The notes: generated from the letters alone by a model not told the origin. A stretch of 64,000 bases of DNA from Strix aluco (GCF_031877795.1 NC_133948.1:10772948-10836947); one strand, 5' to 3'. Counted from the stretch's first letter, positions 12,393 through 23,654 are shown. Program-made: numbers and translations.

Positions 12393-13755
12393 AAATCATA
12401 GAATCAGACTCATAGAATGGTTTGGGCTGGAAGGAACATTAAAGATCACATAGTTCTAACACCCTGCCCTGGGCAGCGACACCTTCCACTAGATCAGGTT
12501 GCTCAAAGCCCTGTCCAACCTGGCCTTGAACACTGCCAGGGAGGGGGCATCTACCACCCCCCTGGGCAACCTGTGCCAGTGTTTCACCACCCTCAGTGTA
12601 AAAAATTTCTTCTTTATATTTAGTCTAAATCTACCCTCCTTTAGTTTAAAACTGTTACCCCTTGTCCTATCGCAACAGGCCCTACTAAAAAGTCTGTCCC
12701 CATCTTTTTTATAAGCCCCCTTTAAGCCCTGGAGACTGCTCTAAGGTCTCCCCGGAGCCTTCTCTTCTCCAGGCTGAACACCCCCAACTCTCTCCTGTCC
12801 TCACAGGGGAGCTGCTCCAGCCCCTGATCATCTTCGTGGCCTCCTCTGGACCCGCTCGAGCAGGTCCATGTCCTTCTGATGTTGGTGCCCCCAGAGCTGG
12901 ACACAGGACTCCAGGTGGGGTCTCCCGAGAGTGGAGTAGAGGGGGAGAATCCCCTCCCTCGACCTGCTGGCCACACTTCTCTTGATGCAGCCCAGGACAC
13001 GGTTGGCTTTCTGGGCTGTGAGCGCACATTGCTGGCTCATAGGCAGTTTTCAACCCACCAATACCCCCAAGTCCTTCTCCGCAGGGCTGCTCTCCATCCA
13101 CTCCTCGCCCAGCCTGTGTTTGTGCTTGGGATTGCCCTGACCCATGGGCAGGACCTTGCACTTGGCCTTGTTGAACTTCATGAGGTTGGCACGGTCCCAC
13201 CTCTCCAGCCTGTCCAGGTCCCTCTGGATGGCACATCCCTTCCCTCCAGCATGTGACTGCACCACACAGCTTGGTGTTGTTGGCAAACTGCTGAGGGTGC
13301 CTCAATCCCACTGTCCAACAAAGATGTTAAACAGTGCTGGTCCTAACACCGACCCCTGAGAAACACCACTTGTCACTGCTCTCCACCTGGACATAGAGCT
13401 GTTGACCACAAGTCTTTGAGTGTGACCATCCAGCCAATTCCTCATCCACTGAGTGGTCCATCCGTCAAATCCATGTCTCTCCAATTTAGAGACAAGGATG
13501 TTGTGTGTGCCAAAAGCTTTGCACAAGTCCAGGTGGATGACATCAGTTGCTCTTCCCTTATCCACCAACACTGTAACCCTGTTGTAGAAGGCCACCAGAT
13601 TTATCAGGCATGATTTTCTCTTAGTGAAGCCATGTTGGCTGTCAATCACCTCCTTATTTTCCATGTGCCCTAGCATAGTTTCCAGGAGGATTTGCTCCAT
13701 GATCTTACCAGACAGAGGTGAATCCTCCTGGCATGAGATGCAGCAGCTTGCTGTG
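12393..13755 (-). mobile_element. CR1 LINE fragment (reverse transcriptase C-terminal part and 3' UTR)
   Basis: The minus strand encodes CR1 reverse transcriptase pieces, including [25 protein letters not shown] and [19 protein letters not shown] (13302-13700), then [16 protein letters not shown] and [13 protein letters not shown] further on. It ends at 12393 with the ATTCTATGA-type tail typical of CR1 3' ends. It is 5'-truncated with frame breaks between open pieces, a usual dead CR1 copy. Confidence 0.9.
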
Positions 13756-13759
13756 GCCT

Positions 13760-14350
13760 GGGGAAGTCTCTGAGTGTCGTTCAATAAAGAAAAAGCAAGC
13801 CTGGGCTGGTTTTCGGGGGACAGACCTGGCCAGAGGTGGCCTCAAGGAGGGGTTCCATCATGGCCGCCCCAAAGTGCAAGGCCATGGGTATGGGAGCTGC
13901 CCTCACCCCAGGGCAGGGTTTGGGGACCAGAGCAGAGCTTTTCCCTCCAGGGCTGGAGGTGGTGTTTTGGGGCAAGAGTTGCAAGAGCTCCTGTGGCCCC
14001 ACACCCATCTGCTTTCATCCTCACTTCCCTCTCTCTGGCCTCAGCCATGGGCCCTCTCCAAGCCCAAACCATCTAAACCACCAAGGTTTATTAAACTCCC
14101 CTGAAGGCCTTGCTAAGCCTTTGCCTGTGAGCCTCATCCTGAGAGTGCAGCTCTCACCAATCCCCAACCCCGCCATGGGACCTGCCGCCTCTCTCTGCAG
14201 CTAATTAAAGCCTTTCTGAAGCATCTCATTTACTAAATTAGATCCCCCTTGTTTTAAAATTAATGGCAAGCTGGGAAAATGAAAAAAAAAGACTGTTTAA
14301 AATTGCAACACAGGAGACGGCAGAGCGAGAGCAAGAGCTGCAGCTGGGGA
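13760..14350. other. Intergenic, no gene recognised
   Basis: Mixed-composition spacer with no coding pattern or repeat that I recognise. Confidence 0.4.
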
Positions 14351-14360
14351 GAGGCGTGGG

Positions 14361-14370
14361 TTTCAGTTTC
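14361..14370 (-). promoter_or_regulatory. IRF element (ISRE-like)
   Basis: The minus strand reads GAAACTGAAA, an exact GAAANNGAAA. It is 5.1 kb 3' of C-lambda, next to a CAGCTG E-box at 14341. Candidate only. Confidence 0.3.
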
Positions 14371-14592
14371 GCTCAGCACATTTGCTCACCAGAAAACCCC
14401 ACTGAAGGCAACTGCGGGAGCAGGATGGGCCTTTCCTTCTCAGGCACTGCTCCCCTCCCTGCTGGGGACTGGATCAGGCACCGCATCCCAGTGTGATTCC
14501 CAGCAGTGGCTCTCCAGCCCTGTTAAAGACTTGTTATGGATAAAACTGTGGCTGGAAATTTGCTGGGCGGTGGGGGGAGTGTGGGAGTTCTT

Positions 14593-14611
14593 GGGGGGGG
14601 GGGGGGGGGGG
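14593..14611. repeat. Poly-G tract (19 G)
   Basis: Uninterrupted guanine run, prone to length errors in assembly and to G-quadruplex formation. Confidence 0.9.
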
Positions 14612-14699
14612 CAGGGCCACTGATGTATAATTCAGCAGGTTTTTTCTTGCCAGTTGTTGCTTACGGAAAGGATTTAGCCAAATCTTTTAATCAATAATT

Positions 14700-17200
14700 A
14701 GTGAGGTTTCCTGCCCCCGAAGTCAGAGACGTGCCTGTGTTCTGCTCAACCAGATCAGAGCTGCAGCAAGACCTCAGCTTGTGGCCCAGCGCTGCCTGCC
14801 CCAAACTGAGCCCATGCAAAGCTTGGTCTGGTTCCTGTGACCAAGGGACAGGCTTTACCTGTGGTACATCAAGATGGATTTCAAGCCCTGTGGAAACCAT
14901 TGCCCTGCCACCCCTTTTCCCTGCCAGCTACTCCCCCTCCCAAATGTGTCATTTACAGCAGGGGAAAACCTGGCAGCGTGACTGGGACAGACACTCCTGT
15001 GTTACCCTGTTGTTCACTCCAGCCTCAGCCACTACTTAAGCGTGTGATTTGCCAACTACTGGAATCAATAATTACAGAGACTTGAGCTTTCTCAGCATAA
15101 AAAAAGTGAGCATCCGTCCTGGCAGCAGGTCTCAGTCCTTGGGGCATTTTTGGCCGGCAGAAACCCAGGCAGCCACTCTCCTGGGTGAAAGCCCTGGCAG
15201 CATCATGAGGCTGGGGATGAGAATGCTGTGGGCAGGGGTTTGCTTGAGCTTGGAAAGGGGCTGAGCGCCAGGGAGGAGGAGATGGTGCCATCTCCGGGTC
15301 TGTGTCCCCCAGCAGTGAGTTGGGACAGGTGTGTGTGGCCGTGCTGCGGGGACCCTTGCCTCCCAGACTTCCAACCACAGCCCGGCAGCTTCCCAGGACC
15401 AACTCTGCCAGCTCTCCACCACTGCAGGCTCTCTCTGCCCAAGAAACTGTGTCTTAAAGGAGCTGATCTTGAAACACAGCAGGACAGATCCCTCCGTTGC
15501 ATTTCCTTCCTTCCCCTGGCTCTGGTGCAGGCTGAGCATCCTGCTGCCCGCTCCTTCCCTGGGGCCAGCGGTAGCCCAGTGGGGTGCAATCTGCCCTGGG
15601 CACAGGTTTGCTCCATGGAGAGAGGGTTTCCTGGGAAAACCCCAAGCCTTCACCCCACACATGGGCAGGGTCACTGGGACTGCCCCCATTGTCCCAGTCT
15701 GTTGTGCAGAGTGATGGAGAGGGGGTTTACCCCATGCACAGGGCTGTGCCATGGCAGGGACTCCCGTGCCTGTTTGGGGAGCCAGATAAAGCCAGAATAA
15801 AGTCAATAAAGTTGTTCTCGAGTACAAGGTGCCTGTTGGCACCTCTGGTGGAGTCCAAGCCCTGCTGCCAGCTCCCTGCCAAAAAGCAGGAGGGAAGGAG
15901 GGCTGAAGCAGACCAGGGCTCACATCCCACCTGCCTCTCCCATATGTGCCTTGCCAGGACTGCACAGTGCCCACGGCCCCCACAGGGCTGGCACGCATCC
16001 CCGCAGGGCTGGCACGAATCCCTGGAGCTGCTCGGGGTGCCTGGGGAAGGCTCATGCTGTCACCCGTTGGGTACATAATGCCTGGTGCAGCCGGGGAAAC
16101 CCCAGCAGCCTCAGACTGGGGCACCCCAGGCAGAGCGGGTGTGAGTCTTTGCTGGGGGTCAGAGTGGGGCTGTGCTGCGGGGGCTGAGCCCCTGCCTGCA
16201 CTGGCTAGGATGACCCCCTTCAGTGGCACGCAGGCAGGGAGGCAGGCTGGAAGAGGCCTGGGGCACTCGGTGCACCTCCCAGTGCCCCACGTCCCCAGGG
16301 ACTGCAGGGTCACCAGGCAGTGAGAGAGAAACAGCAGCTGCAAACAGCCCCGCTGTTTGACCAAAGCTGATTTTAGTGCACGTGGAGATAAGGCCGGCAC
16401 AGGAATGGGGTGTGGGGGGCAGGAGACATGGCCATCCACGCAGAGCCAGCGTGAGCTCGGTGGCAGTGTTTGGGTGACCCCTGGGTGCAGGGGACATAGG
16501 CAGGGCAGGGGGGAGAGATTTGGGCATGGGGACATGGGGACAGTATGGAGTGAGGAGCTGCTGTCTCCATCAGCAGTGGGGAGGGATGGGGACAGGGATG
16601 GGGATGCTGCTCCAGGCAGGAGCCTCAGGCTGGTGCTGTGGTTGTGACTGTGGACCCAGAGCTGGCTGGAGACCTGCACACCCTGCAGAAATACACGCTG
16701 AGAAAAGCACCTTATCTGAGTAAATAGCAGCATTTTCCCACCAGAAGAAAGTCTTCTGAAATGCTCAAATGGTGTGGTGTTGTTGCTGGGAGGTCCCCCG
16801 CAGTGCTGGGGGACATGGGGCTCCTTTTGCCAGCAGCAGGACCATTGCTCTGTTCAGGCCATCACTGCCTACCCTGGCGTGTCCATGTGAGCAAGAGATG
16901 GATGAAAGAAACTTGATTCCACTCAAAGTTCCTATTTGATATTTGCTTTCATGGCAGGTTTTGGGTTGCTGCGGCAGTGCTCATTCCCTGGGAGGCTCCA
17001 CTCCCTTAGACATTTTGCCAGACAAGGAACAATGCAGGGAGCAGAAACTGCCCCCTCAGATCTTGTCTTGTAGAGATTGAGTTTGGCAGAAGATTTTTGG
17101 TTTCGTTTTGGCTTAATTTCCTGAGAAATCCTCAAGTAGTTGCTAAAGACTGGTTAAAAAAAGAACAATAAAAACCTGGGGTGGGCAACTCCATCAGAGC
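14700..17200. other. Intergenic, no gene recognised
   Basis: A 533-codon open frame on the minus strand (15132-16733) overlaps several plus-strand frames, is proline- and serine-rich and shows no domain, so I read it as GC-driven chance. Confidence 0.45.
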
Positions 17201-17206
17201 TTTCTG

Positions 17207-17220
17207 GGATGGATGGATGG

Positions 17221-17256
<36 letters not shown>

Positions 17257-17278
17257 ATGGATGGATGGACGGATGGAG
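17207..17278. repeat. (GGAT)n microsatellite
   Basis: About 17 GGAT units with two GGAC variants, followed by degenerate GGATGGAGGT copies to about 17350. Confidence 0.9.
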
Positions 17279-17689
17279 GTGTTGGGGTGGGTAGGATGGA
17301 TGGAGATCCTCAGGTGAGTAGGTGGATGGAGGTATTGGGGTGGGTAGGAAGGACAGAAGCATTGAGGCAGACAGGACAGAGGCGCTGGGGTGGACAGGAC
17401 AGATGGACACAGCAGGGAGGACACACAGCCAACAACACTGCACAGAGCAGTGCTTTCTCCTTGCTGGCTGCTGGGGGCTTTGCCATGGTGAAGGTGTTGG
17501 CTGGCCACTGGACTTCCCAGGACAGCCAATTGCCAGCAGGAGACAGGGAGGAGCCATGGTGGTCATGGGGGTCCAGGTCCCTGGGACAGACAGGGGACTG
17601 ACCCAAGTGGGGTTAACCTCTGCGCCTCAGTGGCCATCACTCCTCATGGCTGGGCTCCCAGGAGTCCGGTGACCCCTCCTGTGCTCCAG

Positions 17690-18421
17690 TATCAATACAG
17701 GCAGGGGATGAAGGAATTGAGAGCAGCCGTGCAGAGAGGGACTTGGGGGTATCGGTGAATGGAAAACTGCCTATGAGCCAGCAATGTGCGCTCGCAGCCC
17801 AGAAAGCCAACTGTGTCCTGGACTGCATCAAGAGAAGTGTGGCCAGCAGGTCGAGGGAGGGTATTCTCCCCCTCTACTCCACTCTCGGGAGACCCCACCT
17901 GGAGTCCTGTGTCCAGCTCTGGGGGCACCAACATCAGAAGGACATGGACCTGCTCGAGCGGGTCCAGAGGAGGCCACGAAGATGATCAGGGGCTGGAGCA
18001 GCTCCCCTGTGAAGACAGGAGAGAGTTGGGGGTGTTCAGCCTGGAGAAGAGAAGGCTCCGGGGAGACCTTAGAGCGGCCTTCTAGGACTTAAAGAGGGCT
18101 TATAAAAAGGATGGGGACAGACTTTTTAGTAGGGCCTGTTGCGATAGGACAAGGGGTAACAGTTTTAAACTAAAAGAGGGTAGATTTAGACTAAATATAA
18201 GGAAGAAATTTTTTACACTGAGGGTGGTGAAACACTGGCACAGGTTGCCCAGGGGGGTGGTAGATGCCCCCTCCCTGGAACCATTCAAGGCCAGGTTCGA
18301 TGGGGCTTTGAGTAACCTGATGTAGTTGCAGATGTCCTGTCTCATTACAGGGGGAGTTGGACTAGATGACCTTTAAAGGTCCCTTTCAACCCAAACCATT
18401 CTATAATTCTATGATTCTGTG
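17690..18421 (+). mobile_element. CR1 LINE fragment, plus strand, 3' terminal part
   Basis: Encodes the same CR1 C-terminal peptides as the 12.4-kb copy ([51 protein letters not shown]) and ends in ATTCTATGATTCTGTG at about 18405-18421. It is closely related to the 12.4-kb copy but in opposite orientation. Heavily 5'-truncated. Confidence 0.9.
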
Positions 18422-19020
18422 TCCCCAGAAGACACCTGCAGAGACACATGGCAGCCTGGTGGGGCCAGGCACCCCACTGGCACTGACACAGCCTGGGGAG
18501 GGGGATGTGGTGGGGCCGTCCCCCTTTTACCAAAAGGGTGGCAAGGTGTCATTTCCACCAGAACTGCACACAGCGTGGATGGGTGCTCCCATCCCCTGTC
18601 CCCTGGGTGGCTCCTGACAGCTCTGATGGGGTGACTGCAGCTGAGCACTGGCGCTCTCGGCATAGCTGTGACCGTAAGCCACTCTGTGCAGGGCCACAGG
18701 GAAACTGCCCTAGGGCTGTGCTGTGGATGGGAACAGGGCATGTGGCATGCAGGGGCCCACGCTGTCGTGGCACAGGGTGCAAGGGACAGACTGGTGCATG
18801 TGTATGACTGGTGGCTACACCAGCACCCCCATCCCAGGGGACATGGGGGTGACTGAGGAAATGGGGACAGAGCCAAGGCTGGCTGGCAAAGGGGCATGGC
18901 TGGCTGTGGCCCCACCACAAGCCATGTGTCTCTGTAAAGGACCTGGCACCCAGAGGCCAGTGGGCAAGGGACGTGGACAGCGCAGCCAGGGCCGTGTGCT
19001 CGCTGCTGGCATGGGGGAGC

Positions 19021-19081
19021 TTGGACCAGGCTGCTGCCGCAGGCTGCTCATCCCCTGGTCTTGGCAGTTCCAGGGGTGTTC
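19021..19081. repeat. Left arm of a 61-bp inverted repeat flanking C and J
   Basis: Matches the reverse complement of 22177-22237 at about 60 of 61 positions. The arms lie 3.1 kb apart and enclose the C and J segments. Confidence 0.85.
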
Positions 19082-19126
19082 ATCAGGGTCCCCAGGGGTG
19101 AGCAAGAGCGGCAGAGAGCACCAGCA

Positions 19127-19182
19127 ATATATATATATGTGTGTGTGTGTGTGTGCGCGCGCGCGCACACACATGTGTGTGT
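19127..19182. repeat. Alternating purine-pyrimidine tract (AT)n(GT)n(GC)n(AC)n, Z-DNA prone
   Basis: About 56 bp of strictly alternating dinucleotides just beyond the 3' end of the C-lambda transcript. Z-DNA potential is inferred from sequence. Confidence 0.85.
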
Positions 19183-19296
19183 TCCCATTCCACCCCCCAT
19201 CCATACTGGTGCCACTGGGGTGATGCCGGGGTGAGCGGGCGCATTGGAAGGACACAGAGACAAGGATGCTGAGCCAGCGCTAGTTCAGTGTCGGTG

Positions 19297-19302
19297 TTTA
19301 TT
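19297..19302 (-). terminator. C-lambda polyadenylation signal
   Basis: AATAAA on the minus strand, 152 bp beyond the C-lambda stop codon. Confidence 0.75.
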
Positions 19303-19453
19303 TGTGTGACACTCAGGGTGGGGGGACAGGAGCAGGGGACAGGGGGATGTGAGGAGACACATTTGTGATGGAGGGGGAGCTGCTGTTCCCAGCAGCGGGG
19401 AAGAGGGAGGGGGCTGGCAAGGGGCTGCCAGGCGCGGGGAGGTCCCGGCGGGG

Positions 19454-19773
19454 TTAGAAGCATTCGGATTTGTTCAGGGTCTTCACCACATTGCTGGCCT
19501 CGTGCGTGACCTTGCAGGTGATGGTTTTGCACTTGTTCCACTCAGAGGCAGTCAGCGTCATGTAGCTGCTGGCCATGTACTTGTTGTTGGTTTGCCGCTG
19601 GGGCTGACTGGTCTCGACACCACTGTTGAGGGTGCAGCCTTCAGCTGACCAGTCCATCTTGGCGGCGCCGGGGTAGAAGTCTCCCGCCAGACACACCACA
19701 GTGGCTTTGCCCTGCGACATCTCCTCCTTGGACGGTGGGAAGAGGGTGACGGTGGGGGCGGCCTTGGGCTGAC
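19454..19773 (-). CDS. IGLC: Immunoglobulin lambda constant region exon
   Basis: Single C1-set immunoglobulin domain of the lambda light chain, joined by splicing to a rearranged V-J. The acceptor TGCAG precedes the exon, whose first two bases complete a glycine codon with the J exon (G-QPKAAPTVTLFPPS). Canonical landmarks are VVCLAGDFYPG (first domain Cys), MDW (core Trp), ITCKVTH (second domain Cys) and the terminal SECF, whose Cys bonds the heavy chain. About 106 residues, the normal length. Odd points: an extra Cys in SAEGCTL, another in EWNKCKT, and one Phe after the terminal Cys. It is the only C exon I find. Confidence 0.97.
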
Positions 19774-19929
19774 CTGCAATGGGGAGAGAGAGCAGCGTGG
19801 AGTCAGGGGGTGCCCTGTCACAGCCCCCTGCTTGCCTGCCCTGCCTGCCCTGCCTGCCCAGCTGGCACTGCCCAGAGACTTCCCACTTCCCCCACAGCTA
19901 AGAGTTTATCATTTATCACTCTAACGTTT

Positions 19930-20320
19930 TAGATTTGGAAAACATCTACATATATATCTTTAGTATATATATGTATATATAGACATATACGTGTATGTGT
20001 AATACATATACACATATATACACATCCCATATGTACTTGTATATGTTATATATACACTATAAGTATATATATGTGCATAGGCACATTATATATTATAGAT
20101 ATATATACAGCTGATATACATAATATATGTATATTATATGTCACATATATAAAATATCCAATATACTACACATCTATGTAGTATACATCACTATATACAT
20201 ATATGTGTAATTATATATCATTTATATAATATACATATTTATGTATTTATATATATGTCACATATATAAAATATATATGAGATATATAATATATATATGG
20301 CATATATATATAAAACAAAA
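19930..20320. repeat. AT-rich (TA)n-like low-complexity tract in the J-C intron
   Basis: Nearly 400 bp of ATATAT/CATATA units inside the 1.5-kb J-C intron. A possible matrix-attachment or unwinding element, but only the composition is seen. Confidence 0.85.
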
Positions 20321-21312
20321 TCTCTGGTTAGTTGCCATAAACCCATTTCTTTCCATTTAAAAGGCAATTTTTTAAAAAATCAAAATTTCAAAGACAAACC
20401 ATCCTGTTTTCTGCCCAGTTTTGCTTTTAGACACTTTCAGACTTATCTCAGAAAGAGTACAACTAAGAATCACCCAAAGGAAGATGGAGAAAAGATGTTT
20501 GGTCTCTCTGAGGTGGTTCTGCTGTATTCTCAAATGTACAAAGTCTCTATCTCTGTCTCTATCTCTATTCAAAACCCAGAAGACTCCACAATTAAAAACT
20601 TTCTGCCAAAGAAATTAGCAAACTACATTTTTCTCTGTTTTATGCCCCTAGTAATTTGGTTCAGATTGGGATTTTTGGCCAAATTATTTTAAAAATTGCA
20701 GACAAAGACAGACAAATGATGTTCCTGGCAGCATTTTCAACACAATAATCTCCATTTTTGACATGGCTTACCCAGACAACAGGTTCTTTAAGATACCCCT
20801 GAAAACTTTTGGTTAAGATCCCAGGACATGCCATTTTAACACAAAGTCAGATGGGACTTCAGCCTGCTTATGTCCGAGGATGGGCTGCCATTTCACAGCG
20901 CCTGCACCCTCAACTGCGGGACCCTGCAGAGAAGTCCCTGCTCCTCACCAAGGGTGACAGACTTAGTCCTCAGGACTAAGAGTTGAGGACTTAGACCTTA
21001 GTCTAACAATTAATTTCTTTAACAAAGACCAAAATTGACTTTTTTAGAGACCTAAACCTGAGATTCTGAAATAGGGTCCCTGAGACCAGACACATTTTAT
21101 GGCCAAATTTTAAGATCTTTCAATTGAGAAAATACCCCCCAATCTTCCGTGGCACAGCCCTAAACCCTGCGCTTAGTGCCCATTCCCAAACCAGCGGCAA
21201 ACCCCAGCCCAGCGCCAAGTCCAAGGTAAAAACCCCCAAATCACCAAAAATCGACAAAATGTCACAATTTCGTGGTGGGGAAGGAAAGACAGAGAAGAAG
21301 TCGGCGACTCAC
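20320..21312. other. J-C intron remainder
   Basis: No coding content. Light-chain intronic regulatory sites could lie here, but I find no motif strong enough to call. Confidence 0.5.
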
Positions 21313-21350
21313 CTAGGACGGTCAGGAGGGTCCCGGCCCCGAATACACCA
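21313..21350 (-). CDS. IGLJ: Immunoglobulin lambda joining segment (canonical J)
   Basis: Encodes GVFGAGTLLTVL with the FGXG motif and ends CTAG|GTGAGT, a phase-1 donor matching the C-lambda exon. Its RSS (21351-21378) abuts the 5' end. The distance to C is 1.54 kb, similar to the chicken arrangement. Confidence 0.96.
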
Positions 21351-21378
21351 CACAGTGATACAGGGCTGTGCAAAAACT
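21351..21378 (-). promoter_or_regulatory. 12-bp-spacer RSS of the canonical J
   Basis: In J orientation: nonamer AGTTTTTGC (21370-21378), 12-bp spacer (21358-21369), heptamer CACTGTG (21351-21357). The heptamer is consensus. It pairs with the 23-bp-spacer RSSs of the V genes, as the 12/23 rule requires. Confidence 0.95.
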
Positions 21379-21424
21379 TCCTGCTTCATGGTAGAAGCGC
21401 TCCGGGGCCCCATGGACGTAGAAG

Positions 21425-21640
21425 GATGAAGATGGTGAGATGGAGGTGTCCTGATGGACACAACAGGATGAAGGTGATGGGATGGAGGTGTCCTGATGGA
21501 CACAACAGGATGAAGGTGATGGGATGGAGGTGTCCTGATGGACACAACAGGATGAAGGTGATGGGATGGAGGTGTCCTGATGGACACAACAGGATGAAGG
21601 TGATGGGATGGAGGTGTCCCGATGGACACAGCAGGATGAA
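21425..21640. repeat. Minisatellite, 42-bp period, about five copies
   Basis: Near-identical 42-bp units beginning about 45 bp from the J nonamer. The period is a multiple of three, so it reads open in several frames. That is a repeat artefact, not a protein. Confidence 0.95.
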
Positions 21641-21988
21641 TGCATGGTGCTGGATGTGCCCCGGTGGATATGGCAGGGCCGGAGCAGCAGGACAGCTGTA
21701 TGGGGATGACTGTGTGTCCCTGCTGGAGGGGCCATGGCAAAATGGGTGGCCTTAGCCCTGCCATCTGTCATGGACTGCATTGGCCAGGCTCTCCAGAGCC
21801 GTGGCTGTGTCACTGGCTGCTCCAGAGATCCACTGCTACCCAGGACCGGGCGCCTTGTTCTTGTTACAAGCCCATGTCCCTGCCTGTCGTGTGAGGATGT
21901 TAATCCCAGGTGAGAAAGGGCTGGTGGAGGCTTTGGGTGCCCCTAAGGCATGACAGGCAGAACCTTGCTTCAACCTGCACTGCTGCCA

Positions 21989-22179
21989 TGAGGGGGTGCT
22001 GGTCCTGGGTGGGCACTGGGGAGGCCACGCATGATGGCTGTGTCCCAGCTGCCAGGGATGAGCCGAGGAAGCCATGCAGGGCAGTCTCCGTTGCTGCCAC
22101 GTCACTCCCCCAGACATGCCAGGAAGCAAACAACAAGGGAAAGGGTAGGATGCAGCATTGCAGCATAAACCATCCTGAA
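21989..22179. repeat. 191-bp direct duplicate, J-proximal copy
   Basis: Nearly identical and in the same orientation as 24590-24780. It lies about 0.6 kb upstream (V side) of the canonical J RSS. The partner copy lies about 0.9 kb upstream of the second J-like segment. Confidence 0.9.
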
Positions 22180-22237
22180 CACCCCTGTAACTGCCAAGAC
22201 CAGGGGATGAGCAGCCTGCGGCAGCAGCCTGGTCCAA
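22177..22237. repeat. Right arm of the 61-bp inverted repeat
   Basis: Reverse-complement partner of 19021-19081. It begins where the 191-bp duplicate ends. Confidence 0.85.
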
Positions 22238-22239
22238 AT

Positions 22240-23610
22240 GGGGACCACTGGCAATTGAACAGTATGTGTGTGGGTAAACCTCATGAATAAACCATCCATC
22301 CATCCTTCCCACTGCCCAGGAACACCAGCGCTGGCATAGGTGCTGTGGTTTCATAGGGGACCCCCACCTCCCCTTGCCTGTGCCACCCTGCAGCCTGACC
22401 CTGCTCTCTGAGGCAAAACCAGACCCTGGCACAGCTCGCAGCCCTACCTGGGCAGGATTTTCAGTGTCTGGCGGGTGGGCGAGCCTCCTTGCAGCAGCTG
22501 TGTTGGGGCGTCCTGTGCTGGGGCAGCATGTGGCAGGGAAGTGGCGTGGCCCCAGCTGCTGTCACACTGCTCCTGCCACTGTGCCGGAGCTCAGCCCTGC
22601 GCTCGGGGCTGGGTGTGGGGCACTGAGCCATCCCGCCAAGGGTAAAAAAGCATTTCCCTTTGTCACATCTGGCATCTCGGCACTGGCAAAAACACTAGTG
22701 TGGGGTTGGTTCCCGTGAGGGGGAGTGCAGAGCCCCGCTGAGCCAATACAGCCTGCCAGCCATGACGGAGGATCACGCCCTGGGATGCTTGCTGAAGGCG
22801 CCTATTGCTGCATCAGTGGGTGATGACCAATGGCTGAATTCACAGGGTGTTTTATTTCTGCCCTAACAGAGCTCAGTGCATGTCTCAGCACTTAATGCCC
22901 TGCCTGGGTCAGGGGACCCGGTCCGCAGGTGAAGGGGAGGTCTAGAGGCATCAGCCAGCACTGGGTGCTGCAGCAGAGAAGCCCTGGCCGGCTGCTTTCT
23001 CCAACTTAATTTAGCTCCCACCTTTGCTGCAGGAGATCAAGCCAGTGCCCACAAACTCAGCTACACTGCTTTTTGGAGGCTGAAGAGGTGGCCATCGTCC
23101 TGAATGCCTGAAGAGACAACCTTGTCCTGAGCCAGCAAGCCCAACTCCTCTTGCTCACACTTGAAGCCTTCCACTTCAACCCCCGATATATTTCCTCACC
23201 ATACCATAGAGCACAGCTGGGAGTGTCTCCTTAGGAGAAAGAGAAATGTTAAGAAATCTCTGTTTCATAAACTCCAATATAATCTGGCTGTCTGGCAAAT
23301 ATATAGATACACTTTTACCCAGTAACTCCTGCACTCAGACAAGATGAACGAAACTCAGGGGATCAGTAGAGGGTCTGCAGATTTGAAAGGACCAAAAACA
23401 TTTTGCAAGTAGCAAAGCCCATTATCCCATAAAACCTTGTTTCCTCCTGTCAAAGAAAGGCACATGAATGTGTTTCAGTGTGGTTAGGCAGACGGACACA
23501 CTACTATAACCAAATGGAGATGTTGAAGAAAGAAAAAAACCACCTCAAACCCCAGGAAGAGCCCATACAGGTCCCAGCACTGGACAGACCATGTGTGAAC
23601 ATCAGAGTGA
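22240..23610. other. Spacer between the two J segments
   Basis: I looked for a second C-lambda exon or its remains on the minus strand and found none. AATAAA appears at 22286 on the plus strand. No gene recognised. Confidence 0.45.
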
Positions 23611-23615
23611 CTTAC

Positions 23616-23654
23616 TGAGGATATTCAGCTGGGTCCCACTGCCAAAGAAATAAA
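23616..23654 (-). CDS. Second, J-like segment (orphan lambda J candidate)
   Basis: The minus strand reads YFFGSGTQLNIL, keeping the FGXG motif. It ends CTCA|GTAAGT, a strong donor in the same phase as the canonical J, so splicing to C-lambda would give Ser-Gln-Pro-Lys at the junction. Directly 5' is a 12-bp-spacer RSS-like block. At 39 nt it is one base longer than the canonical J (38 nt). It lies 2.3 kb upstream of the canonical J, between J and V1. It could be a working second J, a decayed J from a lost J-C unit, or a T-cell-receptor-like J by origin. Expression is unknown. Confidence 0.7.

Noticed and set aside
15132-16733. 533-codon open frame on the minus strand
   Set aside because: Low-complexity Pro/Ser/Leu composition, overlapping frames on the other strand, no motif or splice structure.
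21425-21750. Repetitive frame reading WRCPDGHNRMKVMG units
   Set aside because: A 42-bp minisatellite whose period is a multiple of three. Not a protein and not a CRISPR array, since there are no unique spacers.
22980-23220. Possible remnant of a second C exon upstream of the canonical J
   Set aside because: Read in several frames on both strands; no VTLFPPS, CLAGDFYP or CKVTH-like motif appeared, so the resemblance is not enough.
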